Below are positions 8,288-16,311 of a stretch of DNA of 64,000 nucleotides, in pieces (position 1 is the stretch's first letter; each line of letters starts with the position of its first letter). The stretch comes from Desulfotomaculum sp. (lineage in GTDB: Bacteria; Bacillota; Desulfotomaculia; Desulfotomaculales; Nap2-2B). The notes below the pieces were generated by a model, which made no database searches, was not told where the DNA came from, and was given only the letters and a program-made list of their open reading frames with translations. A program made the position numbers and the translations under genes. The stretch lies in assembly GCA_003513005.1 (NCBI GenBank), contig DOTD01000036.1, positions 1 through 64,000 on the forward strand, read 5' to 3'.

Positions 8288-8312
8288 TATGGATATTGAA
8301 GGAGGTGACCCT

Positions 8313-9761
8313 ATGCTTGAAAAGATTGATTCAACCGGTACGCGCAGAGAAAAAGACCTGCTCGGAGAAAGATCGGTTCCGGCTGGAGCTTATTACGGGA
8401 TTCATACCCTGCGGGCTCAGGAAAACTTTTTAGTTTCCGGGACCGGAGTTCATCCGGAACTTATTTTTGCAATGGCTCTGGTGAAAAAAGCAGCAGCGCT
8501 GGCCAATATGGAAGCAGGCCTGCTTGATGAAAGGCGCGGTCCGGCAATTGTCCAGGCTGCAGATGAGCTAGCCGCCGGGCGGTTGATTAGTTGGATGGTG
8601 ACCGACGCTTTCCAGGGCGGAGCCGGAACCTCAACCAATATGAATGTCAACGAAGTTATTGCCAACCGGGCTATTGAAATACTCGGAGGAGAAAAGGGCA
8701 ATTATTCTATCGTACACCCCCTCGATCACGTTAACCTCGGTCAGTCAACCAATGACGTATACCCGACAGCGCTGCGCATAGCGACTATCAAACTTGTCCG
8801 GGAGCTTTCTTCATCACTGGCAGGCCTGCAGGATGCGCTGCAGGGGAAAGAAAGAGAATTTAACACTGTACTGAAGATCGGACGCACAGAACTGCAGGAT
8901 GCGGTACCAGTCACATTGGGACAGGAATTCGGCGCCTGGGCAGAAGCAGTTGCCCGTGACTGGTGGCGGCTGTACAAAGCAGAAGAAAGGCTTCGCCAGG
9001 TAAACATGGGAGGCACTGCTGTAGGAACTGGTTTAAACGCCAACCGGCGATATATATTCCGGGTAATTGAAATCCTTCGTGATTTGACGGGATTTGGCCT
9101 GGCCCGTGCCGAGAACTCCTTTGAAGCCACCCAAAACGCAGATATTTTTGTGGAAGTCTCCGGCTTCATCAAGGCAGTTGCAGTCAATCTTGCCAAAATA
9201 TGCGGGGATTTGCGCCTTCTCTCCTCGGGGCCGCGGGCGGGCTTCGGCGAGTTGAAACTGCCGGAGGTTCAGTCCGGTTCATCGATTATGCCGGGCAAGA
9301 TCAACCCCGTAATCCCTGAAATGACCACCCAGGTTGCTTTTCAGGTTATTGCCGCTGACCTGTGTGTAAACCTTGCCGCTGCCTCCGGGCAGCTCGAGCT
9401 GAACGCTTTTCTTCCGCTCATTTCCTATAACCTGCTGCAGTCTTTGACCATGCTGATCAACGCCGCAAAGCTTCTTAATATTAAATGTATCCGGGGCATT
9501 ACAGCTGACACCGGGCGTTGCCGCGAGCTTTTGGATGGGAGCAACGCCGTCGTAACCGCATTTGTCCCCTACCTGGGCTACGAAAAAGCAAGTGAGATAG
9601 TTCACCGGGCAATAGAACTTCAAAAACCGGTTACGGAACTACTGATCGAAGACGGGCTTTTCTCCAGGGAAGAGGTTGAAGCTATTGTTCATCCTGAAGA
9701 GCTGACTACTCCAGGGGTTGCTGGCGCCCGTTTTTTCAAGATCAAAAAAAGTACTGAGTAA
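8313..9761 (+). CDS. aspA: Aspartate ammonia-lyase
   Basis: Fumarase/aspartase superfamily enzyme (482 aa) that deaminates aspartate to fumarate and ammonia. It shows the superfamily signature GSSIMPGKINP, plus GAGTSTNMNVNEV and GQSTNDVYPT in the substrate region. ATG 8313 is chosen over ATG 8289 because a GAAGGAGGTGA site lies just before it. It heads an operon with hydG, hydF and hydE; aspA is often linked with these maturases in Clostridia, perhaps to handle ammonia or fumarate linked to maturation, but the reason is not established. A fumarase role is less likely from the N-terminal GERSVPAGAYYG segment. Confidence 0.9.
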   Translation: MLEKIDSTGTRREKDLLGERSVPAGAYYGIHTLRAQENFLVSGTGVHPELIFAMALVKKAAALANMEAGLLDERRGPAIVQAADELAAGRLISWMVTDAFQGGAGTSTNMNVNEVIANRAIEILGGEKGNYSIVHPLDHVNLGQSTNDVYPTALRIATIKLVRELSSSLAGLQDALQGKEREFNTVLKIGRTELQDAVPVTLGQEFGAWAEAVARDWWRLYKAEERLRQVNMGGTAVGTGLNANRRYIFRVIEILRDLTGFGLARAENSFEATQNADIFVEVSGFIKAVAVNLAKICGDLRLLSSGPRAGFGELKLPEVQSGSSIMPGKINPVIPEMTTQVAFQVIAADLCVNLAAASGQLELNAFLPLISYNLLQSLTMLINAAKLLNIKCIRGITADTGRCRELLDGSNAVVTAFVPYLGYEKASEIVHRAIELQKPVTELLIEDGLFSREEVEAIVHPEELTTPGVAGARFFKIKKSTE

Positions 9762-9836
9762 AGAGAAAAATGAAGACTTATCACCAAATGGAGGTCAATG
9801 CCTTAAAAAACTAATTATTTAAGGAGGCAGATAAAG

Positions 9837-11309
9837 TTGAATCAAAATGAGCAAACCTGGCGTGAAGAACGCCTGAAAACAATCAGGCATTATGAAGAAA
9901 CCGAAAGACAGGAAGATTTTATTAACGACGATTTGATCTTGAGCACGCTTAACAATACCCTTGCGCCGGAACGCACACAGGTCAGGGAAGTCTTAGCAAA
10001 GGCAAAAGAACTTAACGGGCTCTCTTTGGAAGACGCTGCTGTCCTACTGAACTGCCGGGACCAGGAGCTGGTCGATGAATTATTCTCGACAGCACATTGG
10101 ATAAAGCAGGAGATTTACGGCAACCGGATTGTCCTTTTTGCCCCGTTATATATCTCCAACCCCTGCGTAAATAACTGCGCTTACTGCGGCTTTCGTGAAA
10201 ACAATAATGAACTGGAAAGGCGCTCCCTTTCCATGGATGAAATCGGGGAAGAAATTGAAATAATGACTTCCAAAGGACAGAAGCGGCTGATTATGGTCTG
10301 CGGTGAACATCCTGACAGCGACGTTGATTATATGTGCCGCTCGATAGAAAGAATTTACCAAACTAAAAACGGCCGCAATGAAATAAGGCGGGTCAACGTC
10401 AATGCGCCCCCGCTCAGTGTCGAGGAATACCGTCGGGTTAAAGAAACCGGAATAGGAACATACCAGGTTTTCCAGGAAACATATCACCACCAGACTTATA
10501 GGAAGATGCACCCGGTCAATACACCGAAAGGCTCCTACCGCTGGCGGGTGTTTGCCCTGCACCGCGCTCAGGAGGCTGGTATAGACGATGTCGCCATCGG
10601 AGCCCTCTTCGGCCTTTATGACTGGCGGTTCGAGGTACTCGGCCTGATCAGCCATGCCCACAGCCTGGAGAAAGAATTCGGTGTAGGTCCGCATACCATT
10701 TCCTTTCCCAGACTGGAGCCGGCGATAAACACCCCGCTGTCCGTTTCGTCACGTTACCTGGTCAGCGATGACGACTTCAAGAAGGTAATCGCCGTCTTAA
10801 GGTGCGCCGTGCCTTACACCGGGCTTATCCTGACCTGCCGTGAAAACCCGGAGATGAGGCGGGAAGCGATTAAACTTGGCGTTTCTCAGACAGACGCCGG
10901 CTCCCGCATCGCAGTCGGCGGTTATGCGGAGATGGAGCGGGAACATATTATGAACCGGCAGCAGTTCCAGCTCGGCGATACGCGCCAACTGGACAGCTTT
11001 ATCCTGGAGCTTTGCCAGAAAGGTTATATACCTTCTTTCTGCACTTCCTGCTACAGGGCGGAAAGAACTGGCTGCAACTTCATGAGCTACGCCAAAAAAG
11101 GACTCGTTAAAGACTTCTGTCTTCCAAATGCTGTACTGACTTTTAAGGAGTACTTGCTGGATTACGCCTCACCGGAAACACGCCTTGCCGGTGAAATGAT
11201 TATCCGAAGCCACATTGACTGGTTCCGGGGCAAAATGCCGAAAAGAGTACACAGGTTGGAAACTCTGCTGTCGCAAATGGATGAAGGAGAACGAGACCTT
11301 AAATTTTAA
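9837..11309 (+). CDS. hydG: [FeFe] hydrogenase maturase HydG (tyrosine lyase)
   Basis: Radical SAM enzyme (490 aa) that cleaves tyrosine to p-cresol and dehydroglycine and makes the CO and CN ligands of the H-cluster as an Fe synthon. The SAM cluster motif CX3CX2C is at C110, C114 and C117. The C-terminal auxiliary-cluster motif CX2CX22C is intact at C402, C405 and C428, separating it from ThiH. It starts at TTG, 9 bp after an AAGGAGG site. It lies between aspA and hydF and serves both hydrogenases in the window. Confidence 0.97.
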   Translation: MNQNEQTWREERLKTIRHYEETERQEDFINDDLILSTLNNTLAPERTQVREVLAKAKELNGLSLEDAAVLLNCRDQELVDELFSTAHWIKQEIYGNRIVLFAPLYISNPCVNNCAYCGFRENNNELERRSLSMDEIGEEIEIMTSKGQKRLIMVCGEHPDSDVDYMCRSIERIYQTKNGRNEIRRVNVNAPPLSVEEYRRVKETGIGTYQVFQETYHHQTYRKMHPVNTPKGSYRWRVFALHRAQEAGIDDVAIGALFGLYDWRFEVLGLISHAHSLEKEFGVGPHTISFPRLEPAINTPLSVSSRYLVSDDDFKKVIAVLRCAVPYTGLILTCRENPEMRREAIKLGVSQTDAGSRIAVGGYAEMEREHIMNRQQFQLGDTRQLDSFILELCQKGYIPSFCTSCYRAERTGCNFMSYAKKGLVKDFCLPNAVLTFKEYLLDYASPETRLAGEMIIRSHIDWFRGKMPKRVHRLETLLSQMDEGERDLKF

Positions 11310-11331
11310 ATATCATCTAAGGTGGGGTAAA

Positions 11332-12654
11332 ATGAGTAATCTTAACGCTACGCCGCGCGGCCAGCGGGTCCGGATCTCCTTTTTGGGACGGCGCAATACC
11401 GGCAAATCAAGTCTGATTAATGCGCTCACCAACCAGGAAGTAGCCATTGTAGCCGACCTGCCCGGAACAACTACCGACCCTGTTGAAAAAGCCATGGAGA
11501 TTCTCCCTATCGGACCGGTTTTGCTTACCGATACGGCGGGAATTGACGACACAGGCAGCCTGGGCGCCAAAAGAACGGGAAAGAGTCTTGAAGTTCTTCA
11601 GAAAACCGATCTTGTCCTGCTCGTTCTTGATCCTGAAATAGGTTTTGGGGAATGCGAAGAGAAAATTTTAGCCATGACAAAGAAACGCAATATCCCCATA
11701 ATTGGTGTAATTAATAAAATAGACCTCTACCCGGATATGTCTCTTTTAAAATGGGCCGATTCCCTGTCCATACCATCGGTTAAGGTAAGCGCCCGCACAC
11801 GCGCAGGGATTGAGGAACTGCTCCGGATGATCGTCAACCACGTGCCGGGTGACTGGACGCTCCCCACGATTGCAGGCGATCTGCTCTCGCCGGGAGATAC
11901 TGTAATCCTGGTGATTCCTATCGACAAAGCCGCCCCCAGGGGAAGACTCATTCTCCCGCAGCAGCAGTTGATCAGGGACGTTCTGGAACATGACTGTATT
12001 GCCATAATGGTCAAGGAAAGGGAACTTCGCCGCGTTATACAGGGAATGTCCATCCGCCCGAAACTGGTCGTGACGGATGCGTCCGCCTACCTCAAAGCGG
12101 CGGCCGACACGCCCGAAAATGTGTTATTTACATCTTTCTCTATCTTATTCGCCCGTTATAAGGGTGATCTCCATACTCTGGTAGCCGGCTTGAAAACAAT
12201 CCCTTCGCTCGCGCCGGGGGATAAAATCTTAATTGCTGAGGCCTGTACGCATCATCCTGCAGCCGACGATATCGGCAGGGTGAAAATACCAAGATGGCTG
12301 CGGCAATCGGTCGGAGCGGATCTTTACTTCGATATTATGTCGGGAGGCGGCCCACTGCCCGAGAACCTGAAAGAATATAAACTTGTTGTTCACTGCGGCG
12401 CGTGTATGCTGAACCGGCGGGAGATGCTTTTCCGTATTCTGCAAGCCCGTGAGGCAGGTATACCCATGGTTAACTACGGTGTCTTAATGGCTTACATACA
12501 GGGAATTCTCCACCGTGCGTTATCTCCTTTTCCGGAAGTTCTGGCTCTTCTTGAACGGCAGCCGGACCTATACGATGAGGATGAAATTCCCCTGAGATTT
12601 AAAGAGGCGATTGGAGGTGATAATTCTGGAAGACCGGTTTTCCGCGATTCTTGA
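11332..12654 (+). CDS. hydF: [FeFe] hydrogenase maturation GTPase HydF
   Basis: Scaffold GTPase (440 aa) on which the diiron subcluster is assembled and delivered to HydA. Visible GTPase motifs are the P-loop GRRNTGKS (19-26), LPGTTTDP, DTAG (67-70) and NKID. The C-terminal cluster site is CxH (C305, H307) plus CxxC (C355, C358). ATG 11332 behind AAGGTGGGG is used; an in-frame GTG/TTG extension upstream would overlap hydG. It lies 22 bp after hydG and overlaps the start of hydE. Confidence 0.96.
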   Translation: MSNLNATPRGQRVRISFLGRRNTGKSSLINALTNQEVAIVADLPGTTTDPVEKAMEILPIGPVLLTDTAGIDDTGSLGAKRTGKSLEVLQKTDLVLLVLDPEIGFGECEEKILAMTKKRNIPIIGVINKIDLYPDMSLLKWADSLSIPSVKVSARTRAGIEELLRMIVNHVPGDWTLPTIAGDLLSPGDTVILVIPIDKAAPRGRLILPQQQLIRDVLEHDCIAIMVKERELRRVIQGMSIRPKLVVTDASAYLKAAADTPENVLFTSFSILFARYKGDLHTLVAGLKTIPSLAPGDKILIAEACTHHPAADDIGRVKIPRWLRQSVGADLYFDIMSGGGPLPENLKEYKLVVHCGACMLNRREMLFRILQAREAGIPMVNYGVLMAYIQGILHRALSPFPEVLALLERQPDLYDEDEIPLRFKEAIGGDNSGRPVFRDS

Positions 12655-13675
12655 CAGGGCTGAAAGAGCTCATTCCCTTTCCAGGGAAGATATTGTGACC
12701 TTGCTTCGGGCTGAGGGTGAACAGTCACAAGCATTGTTTCAAAAAGCCGACCAAGTTCGTGAAAAGCATCTGGACAAAGTGGTCCACCTGCGCGCAATCA
12801 TTGAGTTCTCAAACAATTGTATCAAGAACTGTCTTTACTGTGGTTTAAGACGGGATAACCGGGAACTCACCCGCTACAGGATGACGGTTGATGAAATATT
12901 CTCCGCCGCCGTCAAGGCAGGCCGGGAGGGGTTTAAAACCATCGTGCTCCAGGCGGGAGAAGATCCTTACTATAAATTGGAGGTAATCGCTGATCTAATC
13001 CGCCGGATTAAATCATCTTCAGATGTCGCGGTAACACTTTCTCTGGGTGATTTAACAAAAGATGCTTACCAAAAAATGCGCCTCGCCGGGGCTGATCGTT
13101 ACCTTTTAAAATTCGAGACAAGTGAACCACTCCTTTTCAGACGGCTGCGGCCCGGAACAAACCTGACCGGCAGGCTTAAACAGTTAAGTATACTAAAAAA
13201 ACTTGGTTACCAGATAGGAAGCGGTAATATTACCGGTTTGCCCGGACAAAGTTTGGACTCTGTCGCTAAGGACATCCTGCTGCTCAAAAAACTGGAGGTT
13301 GAAATGGCCGGTATCGGTCCTTTTATTCCGCACCTGCAGACTCCCCTGGGGAATTCCCTGCCGGGTGATCTATATTTAAACTTGAAAGTTCTGGCGGTAA
13401 CACGCCTCTTGCTGCCGCTGACGCATCTGCCGGCTACGACCGCAACCGCCTCGGTTCATCCTTCCGGGAGGCGGCTTGCTCTTAAAGCCGGCGCAAATGT
13501 GGTAATGCCTGATTTAACTCCCCTGCCCTACCGGTCTTACTATGACATTTATCCCGGGAGAACAAAAACACAGGCAATCAGCTCATATTCCTGGTGGAAG
13601 AAGGAACTGGAACAGATGGGAAGAACTATAGCCGGCGGGTACGGACATGGAGCAATTCATGCTTCCCCGGATTAG
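12626..13675 (+). CDS. hydE: [FeFe] hydrogenase maturase HydE
   Basis: Radical SAM enzyme (349 aa from this start) acting on the HydG product during synthesis of the azadithiolate-bridged subcluster. CX3CX2C is at C65, C69 and C72. The reading frame overlaps the end of hydF. The start is ambiguous: GGAGGTGA (12613-12620) sits five bases before a CTG at 12626, whereas the in-frame GTG (12617) and TTG (12611) lie inside or before that site. CTG is used here on spacing; the others remain possible. Confidence 0.94.
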   Translation: MEDRFSAILDRAERAHSLSREDIVTLLRAEGEQSQALFQKADQVREKHLDKVVHLRAIIEFSNNCIKNCLYCGLRRDNRELTRYRMTVDEIFSAAVKAGREGFKTIVLQAGEDPYYKLEVIADLIRRIKSSSDVAVTLSLGDLTKDAYQKMRLAGADRYLLKFETSEPLLFRRLRPGTNLTGRLKQLSILKKLGYQIGSGNITGLPGQSLDSVAKDILLLKKLEVEMAGIGPFIPHLQTPLGNSLPGDLYLNLKVLAVTRLLLPLTHLPATTATASVHPSGRRLALKAGANVVMPDLTPLPYRSYYDIYPGRTKTQAISSYSWWKKELEQMGRTIAGGYGHGAIHASPD

Positions 13676-13718
13676 CAATTTGTAACATCTTTTAATGACC
13701 GTTTATAGCCTTAAAAGC

Positions 13719-13746
13719 TTGATGTTTACAATTATTCATGTATAAT
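13719..13746 (+). promoter_or_regulatory. Sigma-A promoter of the ABC transporter operon
   Basis: TTGATG (13719-13724), 16-bp spacer, TATAAT (13741-13746). It lies in the 138-bp gap after hydE and gives the transporter its own transcription start. Confidence 0.7.
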
Positions 13747-13813
13747 CGAACGTAGCGTAAAGAGGAAAATATTGAAAACCTATTCTTAATGGAACAAAAG
13801 GAAGGTGAAAGAA

Positions 13814-14800
13814 TTGATTAAAAAGGCTTTTTTAATCATCAGTTTGATTAGCGCGCTGCTTATTACCGGATGCGCCAAGACGCCAACAGTTGAAGAACAA
13901 CAAAAAGAATCCTTAAAAATGCCCGATCAAATTACCGTCCAGGCTCCGATAGCTCCCGCAACAGCTCCCCTTCTTAAAATGGCTGGTGAAGGGTTGCCTT
14001 CAGGCGTAAAAATTAACTTAATTATCTATAAGACAGATGAAGAGGCTACCACACGGGTAATTAAAAATGAGGCCGATTTCTCAATCCTTTCCACTAACCT
14101 GGCAGCTAAACTATACAATAGAGAAGTTGATATATCCCTGGCTAATGTGAATACCTGGGGCATTTTATACCTTGTCTCGACAGAGAACGGGATAAACAAA
14201 TGGGACGACCTTAAAGGCAAAGAACTCTATATAGGCGCCAGAGGATCTACCCCGGATGTACTGACGCGTTATTTTCTCCACAAAAACGGGCTTTCAGAAA
14301 ATGATCTTAAAATAACTTACCTTCAATCACCGGAAATTGCCAAGATGATAATTAGCGGGCTGGCCAAGAATGCCGTTCTTCCGGAACCGATGGTAACCCA
14401 GGTGCTGCTTAATAACAACAAAGCGAGGATAGTAGAAAATTTTTACGAGGACTGGCAGACTATTGAAGGGGGAAATGCCGGATTGCCCCAGGCCGGAATG
14501 TTCGTCAGCAACAGTTCTGCAGAATCGTTCCCTTCTTTGGTAACCTCATTCCAGCAAGCTTATTCCGAAACGCTGAATGAGACAGTAAAGAATCCGGCTG
14601 GTATAGCTTCCCTGGTTGAGACCAGTTTGCAAATACCAGCGCCGGTTTTCATTCAAAGCATTGAACGCACACATCTCAAATTCGTTGAGGGTGAAAAAGC
14701 CAAAAAAGACGTTGAAATTTATCTTTCCAGATTATTGGAACTTTCTCCGGACATGGTAGGTGGAAAATTGCCTGATGAAAAATTCTTCCTTAAAAACTAG
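13814..14800 (+). CDS. ABC transporter substrate-binding lipoprotein
   Basis: A 328-residue NMT1/SsuA-TauA-like periplasmic-type binding protein. A charged N terminus, hydrophobic core and lipobox LITGC mark it as a lipoprotein anchored outside the membrane. TTG 13814 is chosen because a GGAAGGTGA site immediately precedes it and the signal peptide then starts MIKK. The gene overlaps the permease by 26 bp. Relatives bind sulfonates, taurine, thiamine precursors or nitrate; the ligand here cannot be told from sequence. Confidence 0.85.
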   Translation: MIKKAFLIISLISALLITGCAKTPTVEEQQKESLKMPDQITVQAPIAPATAPLLKMAGEGLPSGVKINLIIYKTDEEATTRVIKNEADFSILSTNLAAKLYNREVDISLANVNTWGILYLVSTENGINKWDDLKGKELYIGARGSTPDVLTRYFLHKNGLSENDLKITYLQSPEIAKMIISGLAKNAVLPEPMVTQVLLNNNKARIVENFYEDWQTIEGGNAGLPQAGMFVSNSSAESFPSLVTSFQQAYSETLNETVKNPAGIASLVETSLQIPAPVFIQSIERTHLKFVEGEKAKKDVEIYLSRLLELSPDMVGGKLPDEKFFLKN

Positions 14801-15527
14801 GTATGTTGCGCCTATTCTTGGCCTGGTATTCTTCCTGGCAGTATGGCAATTTATTTCCGGTTTTTACAACCCGTTAATAGTCCCTTCCCCTGTTGAAACG
14901 TGGAGTTCCTTTTTCTCGCTGGCGGTCAGCGGGCTTCTCTGGGACCAGGGCCGCCAAACCATAGTCCGCGGCTTTGCCGGCTTCGGACTGGCCGTCCTGG
15001 CGGGAACACCACTTGGCTTTTTGATAGGCCTCAACCAAACCGCAGCCAGTCTTTTTCAACCCCTGGTTGTTGTTCTGCAGGTAACCCCGTTGATTTCCTG
15101 GCTTCTTTTAGCCATGATCTGGATTGGCTTTGCGAAGGTTCCATTATTCATAGTTTTTGTAACTACCCTGCCACTGATCATTATTAACACAATCCAGGGT
15201 ATTAAAAATGTTGATCTGCAGTTGCTGCAAATGGCCGGCGTTTTTCGTGTCGATAAAATACGGATAATCAGGGAGGTCTACTTCCCTCAAGTGATCCCTT
15301 ACCTTTTTGCTGGCCTTACGGCAGCTCTTGGCACAACCTGGAAGGCGGTGGCTATGGCGGAACTGCTCAGCGTTAATCAGGGAGTAGGCGCAGGAATGGC
15401 TGTTGCAAGAACAAATCTTGAAACCGCCACCTTGTTTGCCTGGACTTTTTTCCTAATTATCCTCGGTCTTCTGACCGATCGGCTGCTTTCTTACCTGTTA
15501 AAGCGAAAACTGAATCAATGGACGTGA
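14775..15527 (+). CDS. ABC transporter permease (SsuC/TauC-like)
   Basis: An integral membrane permease of 250 aa with about six hydrophobic segments and the cytoplasmic EAA-like loop (region around VFRVDKIRIIREVYFPQ) that contacts the ATPase. The best start is ATG 14775, inside the end of the binding-protein gene. Its stop overlaps the ATPase start by 10 bp, so the three products are translationally coupled. Confidence 0.88.
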   Translation: MKNSSLKTRYVAPILGLVFFLAVWQFISGFYNPLIVPSPVETWSSFFSLAVSGLLWDQGRQTIVRGFAGFGLAVLAGTPLGFLIGLNQTAASLFQPLVVVLQVTPLISWLLLAMIWIGFAKVPLFIVFVTTLPLIIINTIQGIKNVDLQLLQMAGVFRVDKIRIIREVYFPQVIPYLFAGLTAALGTTWKAVAMAELLSVNQGVGAGMAVARTNLETATLFAWTFFLIILGLLTDRLLSYLLKRKLNQWT

Positions 15528-16249
15528 TCCCTTTAAGTTATATTAGCTTTAACCATGTTTATAAATCATTCGGACAGACCCGGGTGCTTGACGACTTTTC
15601 TTTTTCCGTTCCGGCAGGAAAAATCATCTGTCTGATTGGACCCTCGGGCTGCGGTAAAACAACCATCCTTAACCTTTTAACTGGCCTGGAGCAACCGGAT
15701 AGGGGCAGTATTTCCGGAACGGCTAATCTGCGAATAAGCTGTGTATTCCAGGAACCGCGTCTTTTGCCCTGGAAAACCGTCTCTGAAAATATTTCTTTTG
15801 TGCTGCAGGATCTAACCATGTCCCAACAGCAGGAACTTATTGATCTGTATCTGAAAAATATGAGCCTGTATGAATATAGAAACAGCTATCCCAAGCACTT
15901 AAGCGGTGGTATGAAGCAAAGGCTCGCCCTCTGCCGCTCCTTTGCGTTTCCACATGATCTTCTACTTTTGGATGAACCTTTTAAATCTCTTGATGTTCCC
16001 CTGCGGATGGAACTTGTCCAACAGGTTGCCGGAATGTGGGGGGAACATCCGCGTACTATTGTTTTTGTCACTCATGATATACTGGATGCGCTGCTGCTGG
16101 GCCATTTTATACTGGTTCTTTCCGCAAAACCCACAACAACGCTTGACACTCTGGAAATCAATATTCCCCTCGGAGAGAGGGATATTGCAGAAGAGCCTTT
16201 TCCTGCATACTACAACCATATACTTGCCCTTCTTGAAGGGGTCCCATAA
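15518..16249 (+). CDS. ABC transporter ATP-binding protein (SsuB/TauB-like)
   Basis: A 243-residue ATPase with Walker A GPSGCGKTT, Q-loop CVFQEPRLLPW, signature LSGGMKQR, Walker B LLLLDEP and the switch histidine in THD. The EPRLLPW segment is characteristic of the sulfonate/taurine/nitrate subfamily. No Shine-Dalgarno site is evident, so translation probably couples to the permease. It closes the operon. Confidence 0.9.
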   Translation: MDVIPLSYISFNHVYKSFGQTRVLDDFSFSVPAGKIICLIGPSGCGKTTILNLLTGLEQPDRGSISGTANLRISCVFQEPRLLPWKTVSENISFVLQDLTMSQQQELIDLYLKNMSLYEYRNSYPKHLSGGMKQRLALCRSFAFPHDLLLLDEPFKSLDVPLRMELVQQVAGMWGEHPRTIVFVTHDILDALLLGHFILVLSAKPTTTLDTLEINIPLGERDIAEEPFPAYYNHILALLEGVP

Positions 16250-16281
16250 AAAATGCCAGTACTTCGACTGGCATTTTTATC
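16249..16281. terminator. Bidirectional terminator between convergent genes
   Basis: A perfect 12-bp stem AAAAATGCCAGT / ACTGGCATTTTT with loop ACTTCG. The A and T tracts on each side suit termination of both the ABC operon and the facing oxidoreductase gene. Confidence 0.85.
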
Positions 16282-16311
16282 TTATTTGTTATTGTTGATT
16301 TTAACTGTTTC

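Noticed and set aside
9770..9814. A 14-codon mini-ORF between aspA and hydG that could be a leader peptide
   Set aside because: There is only a poor ribosome site, no terminator or attenuator follows, and hydG has its own strong site.
11215..11331. A 39-codon N-terminal extension of HydF
   Set aside because: It overlaps hydG, lacks HydF homology and a ribosome site; ATG 11332 has both.
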